Below are positions 8,019 through 12,671 of a DNA stretch of 12,671 nt, piece by piece (positions within the stretch are counted from its first letter, which is position 1; the number at the start of each line of letters is the position of its first letter). The position numbers and the translations under genes were made by a program. Under the pieces are notes generated by a model. It was given only the letters and a program-made list of their open reading frames with translations. It was not told the DNA's origin and ran no database searches. This DNA is from Clostridiales bacterium (GTDB lineage: Bacteria > Bacillota > Clostridia > Oscillospirales > Butyricicoccaceae): the NCBI GenBank assembly GCA_019420045.1, contig JAHZHY010000319.1:1-12671 (forward strand). The letters run 5' to 3'.

Positions 8019-8882
8019 ATGGAATTTTCCCATACGGACAAGGCCCAGGTTCTGGTGGAGGCCCTGCCCTATATCCAGGAATACCATCATAAAACCATTG
8101 TGGTGAAATACGGCGGCAACGCCATGATCTCCCCGGAACTGCGCCAGGCCGTGATCAGCGACATCATCCTTCTCAAGCTGGTGGGCATCAATGTGGTGGT
8201 GGTCCACGGAGGCGGCCCGGAGATCTCCGACCTGCTCCGCCGCCTGGGCAAGGAGAGCAAATTTGTCAACGGCCTGCGCTACACCGATGAAGAAACCATG
8301 GAAGCGGTGCAGATGGTGCTCTGCGGCAAGGTGAACAAAAACCTGGTGGACACCCTCAACCGCTCCGGCGGCAAGGCCATCGGCCTGTGCGGCCTGGACG
8401 GCGGCATGATGAAGGCCGTGCGCCACACAGAAGAAGGGGTGGACTATGGCCTTGTGGGCGAGATCACCCAGGTGGATCCTCACCCCATCAAGGCCCAGAT
8501 CGAACAGGGCTTCATCCCGGTGATTTCCACTGTGGCCCAGGGCATCGACGCCCCCTGCTGCTATAACATCAACGCCGACACCGCTGCCGCCAAGATTGCC
8601 ATCGCTCTGGGAGCGGAAAAGCTGATCCTGCTCACCGATGTGCGCGGCCTGCTCCGGGACAAAAACGACGAAAGCACCCTGATCTCCAAGGTGCACCCTT
8701 CCGATGTGCCCCCGCTGGTGAAGGAGGGCATCATCGCCGGCGGCATGATCCCCAAGGTGGATTGCTGCGTGGAGGCCGTGCGCTCCGGCGTGGAACGCAC
8801 CCACATCCTGGACGGGCGCATCCCCCATTCCATTCTCATCGAGATGCTTTCCGATGCCGGCATCGGCACCATGATCTATTAA
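8019..8882 (+). CDS. argB: N-acetylglutamate kinase
   Basis: ArgB phosphorylates N-acetylglutamate with ATP, the usual feedback-controlled step when acetyl groups are recycled by ArgJ. The protein is 287 residues. Conserved sites are KYGGNAM (Lys30), HGGGPEIS (63-70), NINADTAAAKIA (183-194), LLTDVRG (204-210) and GGMIPKV (241-247, Lys246). The N-terminal stretch KAQVLVEALPYIQEY before the kinase core resembles the extra helix found in arginine-inhibited hexameric kinases, so arginine feedback is likely but inferred. The start is ATG 8019: GAAGGG ends 6 bases before it and the family N-terminus begins here. A longer in-frame ATG at 7914 lies within argJ and adds 35 unrelated residues. It sits 31 bases after argJ. 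Confidence 0.97.
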   Translation: MEFSHTDKAQVLVEALPYIQEYHHKTIVVKYGGNAMISPELRQAVISDIILLKLVGINVVVVHGGGPEISDLLRRLGKESKFVNGLRYTDEETMEAVQMVLCGKVNKNLVDTLNRSGGKAIGLCGLDGGMMKAVRHTEEGVDYGLVGEITQVDPHPIKAQIEQGFIPVISTVAQGIDAPCCYNINADTAAAKIAIALGAEKLILLTDVRGLLRDKNDESTLISKVHPSDVPPLVKEGIIAGGMIPKVDCCVEAVRSGVERTHILDGRIPHSILIEMLSDAGIGTMIY

Positions 8883-8903
8883 ACAGGAAAGGAGCCAACC
8901 CCT

Positions 8904-10106
8904 ATGCATTTTGAAGAAATCAAACAGCTGGACGACCAGTATATCCTCCATACCTACAAGCGCAACCCGGTGGCCATCGACCACGGCAAGGGCGCCAAGC
9001 TCTATGACACAGAGGGCAAAGAGTATATCGACTTTACCTCGGGCATCGGGGTGTGCAGCCTGGGTTACGGCAACGAGACATGGGCCAAGGCCATCTATGA
9101 CCAGGCTCTCAAGCTGGGGCACATCTCCAACCTCTATTACACCTCCCCCTGCGCCCTGCTGGCTTCCCGTCTGGTGCCCCAGAGCGGCATGTGCGGCGTG
9201 TTCTTCGGCAATTCCGGCGCCGAGGCCAACGAAGGCATGATCAAACTGGCCCGGAAATACTCCTTTGACAAATACGGCGCCGGACGCCATACCGTCATCA
9301 CCCTGCAAAATTCCTTCCACGGCCGGACGATCACCACCCTGCGGGCCACCGGCCAGGATCATTTCCACGAGTTCTTCTTCCCCTTCACCGAAGGCTTCCG
9401 CTATGCCCCGGCCAACGATCTGGACGCCCTTCTGAAAGTGGCGGGAGACGATGTGTGTGCCGTGATGATGGAGCCCATCCAGGGTGAAGGCGGCGTCTAT
9501 CCCCTGGAGAAGGAATATGTGCAAAAAGTGGCCGCTTTGTGCCAGGAAAAGGACTGGCTTTTGCTGATGGACGAAGTGCAGACCGGCATGGGCCGCACCG
9601 GCACCCTGTTTGCCTTCCAGCAGTTTGGAGTCACTCCCGACGCAGTCAGCTTTGCCAAAGGCATCGCCGGCGGCATGCCCTTCGGCGGCTTTATGGCCGG
9701 TGAAAAGTGCAAGGATGTGCTCTCCCCCGGCACCCACGGCAGCACCTTCGGCGGCAACCCCATGGCCGCAGCAGCCGCCAATGTGGTGATGGATACCCTC
9801 ACCCCGGAATTTCTCGCCCAGGTGAAGGAAAAGGGCGATTATCTGAAAAAGGCCCTCGAAGCCATGGACAGCCCCTTTGTCACCGGCGTGCGGGGCATGG
9901 GCCTGATGCTGGGCGTAGGCGTCACCGGCATCACTCACACCGAGCTGCACAACAAGCTGATGGAAAAGGGCCTTCTGGCTCTGACAGCAGGCAAGGACAC
10001 CCTGCGCCTGCTGCCCCCGCTGGTCATCACCAAAGAAGAAATGGATCAGGGCCTTGCCATCCTGAAACAGGTCCTGGATGAACTGAAAAGCGAAAAAGGA
10101 GAATAA
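8904..10106 (+). CDS. argD: Acetylornithine aminotransferase
   Basis: A 400-residue PLP enzyme (class III aminotransferase) that moves an amino group from glutamate to N-acetylglutamate semialdehyde, giving N-acetylornithine. The PLP-binding lysine is Lys252 in SFAKGIAGGMPFGG. LLMDEVQTGMGRTG (220-233) holds the conserved Asp223 that contacts the pyridine nitrogen. GNSGAEANE (102-110) forms the phosphate-binding turn and NSFHGRTI (136-143) is also typical. Length is normal. AAAGGAG lies 9 bases before the ATG and the gap to argB is 21 bases. Related succinylornithine, ornithine or GABA aminotransferases share the fold, but position in a complete arg cluster decides the assignment. The end of the gene contains the argF ribosome binding site. 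Confidence 0.96.
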   Translation: MHFEEIKQLDDQYILHTYKRNPVAIDHGKGAKLYDTEGKEYIDFTSGIGVCSLGYGNETWAKAIYDQALKLGHISNLYYTSPCALLASRLVPQSGMCGVFFGNSGAEANEGMIKLARKYSFDKYGAGRHTVITLQNSFHGRTITTLRATGQDHFHEFFFPFTEGFRYAPANDLDALLKVAGDDVCAVMMEPIQGEGGVYPLEKEYVQKVAALCQEKDWLLLMDEVQTGMGRTGTLFAFQQFGVTPDAVSFAKGIAGGMPFGGFMAGEKCKDVLSPGTHGSTFGGNPMAAAAANVVMDTLTPEFLAQVKEKGDYLKKALEAMDSPFVTGVRGMGLMLGVGVTGITHTELHNKLMEKGLLALTAGKDTLRLLPPLVITKEEMDQGLAILKQVLDELKSEKGE

Positions 10107-10111
10107 CTATC

Positions 10112-11023
10112 ATGCAGAAGCATCTTTTGAAACTGCTGGACCTGAGCCGGGAAGAGATCTATGAGATCCTGGACCTGGCCGACCAGCTGAAATACGACCA
10201 GAAGCACGGCATCCCCCATCCCCGGCTACAGGGCAAGACCCTGGCCATGATCTTCAGCAAGAACTCCACCCGTACCCGTGTTTCCTTTGAGGTGGGTATG
10301 TTCCAGCTGGGCGGCCACGCCCTCTTCCTCTCCAACGCCACCAGCCAGATCAGCCGGGGCGAGCCGGTGCAGGATACCGCCCGGGTACTCAGCCGCTACT
10401 GTGACGGCATCATGATCCGCACCTTCGACCAGCAGGAAGTGGAAGACCTGGCCAAATATGGCTCCATCCCTGTGATCAACGGCCTCACCGACATGGCTCA
10501 CCCCTGCCAGGTGCTGGCCGACCTGATGACCATCCGGGAACACAAAGCCAAGCTGGAAGGATTGAAGATCTGCTACATCGGCGACGGCAACAACATGGCA
10601 AACTCCATCATCGTGGGCGGCCTGAAATGCGGCATGGATGTTTCCATCGCCTGCCCCGCTTCCTATCAGCCTCATCCCGATGTGCTGGCCTATGCCGAAA
10701 CGGTGACCGATGCCAAATTTGTGATGACCCAGGACCCCATGGAAGCGGCCAAGGATGCCGATGTGATCTTCACCGATGTGTGGGCCTCCATGGGCCAGGA
10801 GCAGGAAAAGGCCCAGCGGGAACAGGCCTTTGCCGGTTTCCAGGTGAACAGCGAAATGATGAAGGTGGCCAAACCCGACTGCATGATCCAGCACTGCCTG
10901 CCCGCTCACCGGGGCGAAGAGATCACCGAAGAGGTCTTCGAAGGCCATGCCCAGGAGATCTTCGACGAAGCAGAAAACCGTCTCCATGCCCAGAAGGCCG
11001 TCATGGCCCTTCTGATGGGCTAA
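10112..11023 (+). CDS. argF: Ornithine carbamoyltransferase
   Basis: This 303-residue enzyme condenses ornithine with carbamoyl phosphate to citrulline; the family acts as a trimer. The carbamoyl-phosphate site STRTR is at residues 52-56 and HPCQ at 130-133. The ornithine-binding DVWASMG is at 222-228, and HCLPAHRG (261-268) carries the conserved cysteine loop. The start is 5 bases after argD, with AAGGAG at the very end of argD and a 10-base spacing. It could be catabolic (arcB) by sequence alone, but the biosynthetic neighbours and absence of arcA or arcC favour argF. No carA or carB is in the window. There is no terminator after the gene; the thrS promoter starts 8 bases past the stop. Confidence 0.97.
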   Translation: MQKHLLKLLDLSREEIYEILDLADQLKYDQKHGIPHPRLQGKTLAMIFSKNSTRTRVSFEVGMFQLGGHALFLSNATSQISRGEPVQDTARVLSRYCDGIMIRTFDQQEVEDLAKYGSIPVINGLTDMAHPCQVLADLMTIREHKAKLEGLKICYIGDGNNMANSIIVGGLKCGMDVSIACPASYQPHPDVLAYAETVTDAKFVMTQDPMEAAKDADVIFTDVWASMGQEQEKAQREQAFAGFQVNSEMMKVAKPDCMIQHCLPAHRGEEITEEVFEGHAQEIFDEAENRLHAQKAVMALLMG

Positions 11024-11031
11024 AATCCGCC

Positions 11032-11061
11032 TTGACAAAATCTCCCCACCGGTGATATAGT
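11032..11061 (+). promoter_or_regulatory. Promoter of the thrS T-box leader
   Basis: A perfect TTGACA (-35) at 11032-11037 and TATAGT (-10) at 11056-11061 are 18 bp apart, so transcription should start near 11068. The -35 begins 8 bases after the argF stop, leaving no room for an argF terminator. It is the strongest promoter match I see in the window, as expected for a gene controlled by attenuation. Confidence 0.85.
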
Positions 11062-11237
11062 GTCCTTATTAAATCGGCTTTGACGAAGACGAAACCGCAA
11101 AGCACCGTTCAGAGAGGGATGCATTTTGCTGCGAGCATCCTGCGGCGGCCGCGGCCTGACCACTTCCGAGCTGCCCGCGACATAAGCGGGACGGGTCCTC
11201 CCGTTACAGAGGTCACAAGCGGCGCCTTTGGCGCAAG

Positions 11238-11278
11238 CAGGGTGGAACCGTGGGACTTTTTTCAAAGCCTCACCCCTG
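11238..11278 (+). promoter_or_regulatory. T-box antiterminator element
   Basis: CAGGG (11238-11242) pairs with CCCTG (11274-11278), and GTG (11250-11252) pairs with CAC (11271-11273). Together they enclose the canonical 7-base bulge TGGAACC (11243-11249), whose TGGA would pair with the 3' end of uncharged tRNA. The TGGA form predicts U as the discriminator base of the partner tRNA-Thr. The right-hand strand is also the left arm of the terminator, so the two folds exclude each other. Confidence 0.9.
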
Positions 11279-11305
11279 AAAAATTTCAGGGGCGAGGCTT
11301 TTTTT
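11264..11305 (+). terminator. T-box intrinsic terminator
   Basis: The arms AAAGCCTC-A-CCCCTGAAA (11264-11281) and TTTCAGGGG-C-GAGGCTTT (11284-11301) form a long stem with one A-C mismatch, followed by a T-run (11299-11305). It forms when the antiterminator is not stabilised by uncharged tRNA-Thr. It is also the first intrinsic terminator downstream of argF. Confidence 0.93.
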
Positions 11306-11351
11306 GTTTTTCATTCATCATCCGCCGCCCCGCAAAAGGAGGAATTTTGCC

Positions 11352-12671
11352 ATGAGCGAAAACCAAAGCAACCAGTACACCTTTGAAAACGAAGAATACC
11401 GCAAGACCTATTGGCACACCTGCTCCCACATCCTGGCCCAGGCCATGAAGCGGCTGCATCCGGAAGTGAAGCTGGCCATCGGTCCTGCCATCGACAACGG
11501 CTTCTACTATGACTTTGATATGCCCGAACCCTTCTCCGAGGATCAGCTCTCCGAGCTGGAAGCCGAGATGCGGAAGATCTGCAAGGAAAAGCTGAAGCTG
11601 GAGCGGTTCGAGCTGCCCAGGGAAGAGGCCATCCGCTTCATGGAAGAAAAGGGCGAGCCTTACAAAGTGGAGCTGATCCAGGATCTGCCGGAGGACGAAG
11701 TGATCTCCTTCTACAAGCAGGGCGAGTTCACCGATCTGTGCGCCGGCCCCCATGTGGACTCCACCGGCCGCATCAAGGGCAACGCCATCAAGCTCACCGC
11801 CTGCAACGCCGCCTACTGGCGCGGCGACAGCAGCCGTCAGACCCTGCAGCGGATCTACGGCGTGGCCTTCCCCAAGAAGGATGAGCTGGACGCCTATCTG
11901 GCCAAGATCGAAGAGGCCAAGCGGCGGGATCACCGGAAACTGGGCAAAGAGCTGGGCCTGTTCATGATGACCGAGGAAGGCCCCGGCTTCCCCTTCTTCC
12001 TGCCTAAAGGCATGGTGCTGAAAAACACTCTGCTGGATTACTGGCGTGAGTGCCACAAGCGCTATGGCTATGTGGAAATCTCCACCCCCATCATCCTCAA
12101 CCAGGAACTGTGGCATCGTTCGGGCCACTGGGATCATTACAAGAACAATATGTACACCACCAAGATCGACGGAGAAGATTACGCCGTCAAGCCCATGAAC
12201 TGCCCCGGCGGCATGCTGGTGTACAAGAACCAGCCCCATTCCTACCGCGACCTGCCTCTGCGCATGGCCGAGCTGGGCCTGGTGCACCGCCATGAGCTGT
12301 CCGGCGCTCTCCACGGCCTGTTCCGTGTGCGCTGCTTCACCCAGGACGACGCCCACATCTTCATGACCCGCGACCAGATGAAGGAAGAAATCAAGAATGT
12401 GGTGCGGCTGTTTGACGAGATCTATTCCACCTTTGGTCTGACCTATCGCATCGAGCTGTCCACCATGCCCGATGACCACATGGGCGAAGAGGAAGTGTGG
12501 CACTTTGCCGAGGAGACCCTCCAGGCCGCCATCCAGGAGATGGGCAAGGACTTTGTCATCAACGCTGGCGACGGCGCCTTCTACGGCCCCAAGCTGGACT
12601 TCCATCTGGCCGACTCCCTGGGACGCACCTGGCAGTGCGGCACCATCCAGCTGGACTTCCAGATGCCCGAG
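11352..12671 (+). CDS. thrS: Threonyl-tRNA synthetase without TGS domain (3' end outside the window)
   Basis: The enzyme attaches threonine to tRNA-Thr. 440 residues are visible and the frame is open to the window end. The ATG at 11352 has AAGGAGG 9 bases upstream. The editing domain begins almost at once: HTCSH (residues 22-26, the HxxxH motif) and DLCAGPH (128-134, Cys130 and His134). The usual N-terminal TGS domain of about 60 residues is missing, and the upstream DNA is T-box, so it cannot be hidden there. The class II core follows, with zinc ligands Cys284 (MNCPGG) and His335 (DDAHIF) and motif 2 (HRHELSGALHGLFRVR, Arg313). The third zinc ligand, motif 3 and the anticodon-binding domain lie beyond the edge. 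Expression is controlled by the T-box leader. Confidence 0.96.
   Translation, partial: MSENQSNQYTFENEEYRKTYWHTCSHILAQAMKRLHPEVKLAIGPAIDNGFYYDFDMPEPFSEDQLSELEAEMRKICKEKLKLERFELPREEAIRFMEEKGEPYKVELIQDLPEDEVISFYKQGEFTDLCAGPHVDSTGRIKGNAIKLTACNAAYWRGDSSRQTLQRIYGVAFPKKDELDAYLAKIEEAKRRDHRKLGKELGLFMMTEEGPGFPFFLPKGMVLKNTLLDYWRECHKRYGYVEISTPIILNQELWHRSGHWDHYKNNMYTTKIDGEDYAVKPMNCPGGMLVYKNQPHSYRDLPLRMAELGLVHRHELSGALHGLFRVRCFTQDDAHIFMTRDQMKEEIKNVVRLFDEIYSTFGLTYRIELSTMPDDHMGEEEVWHFAEETLQAAIQEMGKDFVINAGDGAFYGPKLDFHLADSLGRTWQCGTIQLDFQMPE

Larger units (their letters stand above)
11068..11305 (+). ncRNA. T-box riboswitch leader, threonine-specific (ACC specifier)
   Basis: The leader senses uncharged tRNA-Thr and lets transcription continue into thrS when threonine is short. 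Stem I can be folded by eye: base 11075-11080 with 11168-11173, GAAG (11085-11088) with CTTC (11163-11166), CCGC (11095-11098) with GCGG (11151-11154), and distal GGATGC (11117-11122) with GCATCC (11135-11140), preceded by the conserved CAGAGAGGG region. The specifier ACC (11159-11161) lies at the 3' side of the internal loop followed by A, and would pair with a GGU anticodon. Two small helices follow (11174-11178/11186-11190 and 11191-11195/11200-11204), then stem III (11222-11226/11230-11234). The T-box sequence AGGGTGGAACCGTG is at 11239-11252. Identification is firm; exact helix ends are approximate. Confidence 0.95.

Noticed and set aside
6716..8041. 441-codon minus-strand frame opposite argJ
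   Set aside because: It is antisense to a complete argJ, with Gly/His-rich low-information sequence and no motif.
7965..9950. Very long open frame on the minus strand (661 codons) opposite argB and argD
   Set aside because: It lies exactly opposite recognised enzymes, its translation is rich in Gly, His and Gln with no known motif, and it reflects third-position GC bias of the plus-strand genes.
11080..11355. 91-codon plus-strand frame covering the thrS leader
   Set aside because: The whole stretch is explained by T-box helices, the antiterminator and the terminator. It has no convincing ribosome binding site and is not in frame with thrS, so it is not a missing TGS domain.
11286..12605. 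439-codon minus-strand frame opposite thrS and the T-box terminator
   Set aside because: It overlaps thrS throughout and runs through the terminator hairpin; its composition is that of an antisense shadow.

Overview
The window is about 12.7 kb of chromosome, most likely from a Gram-positive anaerobe of the Clostridia (Oscillospiraceae/Ruminococcaceae type). This rests on strong GGAGG-type ribosome binding sites, GC-rich third codon positions, a tRNA-responsive T-box leader in front of thrS, a UMF1-family transporter and a stand-alone endonuclease Q. The taxon is an inference from gene content; no rRNA or other marker gene is present.

Layout. Positions 1-355 hold the 3' end of an unidentified gene, which overlaps by 4 bases a UMF1/Atg22-like membrane transporter (352-1599). 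A symmetric hairpin (1621-1658) separates this pair from a convergent endonuclease Q-like DNA repair gene on the minus strand (1655-2887). An AT-rich divergent intergenic region (about 2888-3080) carries the endoQ -10 element, the argG promoter and two candidate arginine-repressor boxes. Next comes a complete arginine biosynthesis cluster on the plus strand, in the order argG-argH-argC-argJ-argB-argD-argF (3081-11023). It is followed at once by a promoter, a full T-box riboswitch with an ACC (Thr) specifier, and thrS, which runs off the right edge.

How the genes work together. ArgJ, ArgB, ArgC and ArgD make N-acetylornithine from glutamate. ArgJ transfers the acetyl group back to glutamate, so argE is not needed and argA need not be here. 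ArgF, ArgG and ArgH then convert ornithine to citrulline, argininosuccinate and arginine. The seven genes are close or overlapping and probably co-transcribed from the argG promoter. One GC-rich hairpin between argG and argH could make expression of the two parts unequal. No terminator is visible after argF: the thrS promoter begins 8 bases past the argF stop. The T-box terminator is therefore the first intrinsic terminator an arg transcript meets.

I found no clearly novel system. The genes are ordinary metabolism and repair. The points worth a second look are regulatory (T-box and arg read-through, paired candidate ARG boxes, AT-rich inverted repeats, inter-cistronic hairpin) and structural (ThrRS without a TGS domain, short-type ArgC, corrected starts for endoQ, argJ and argB).
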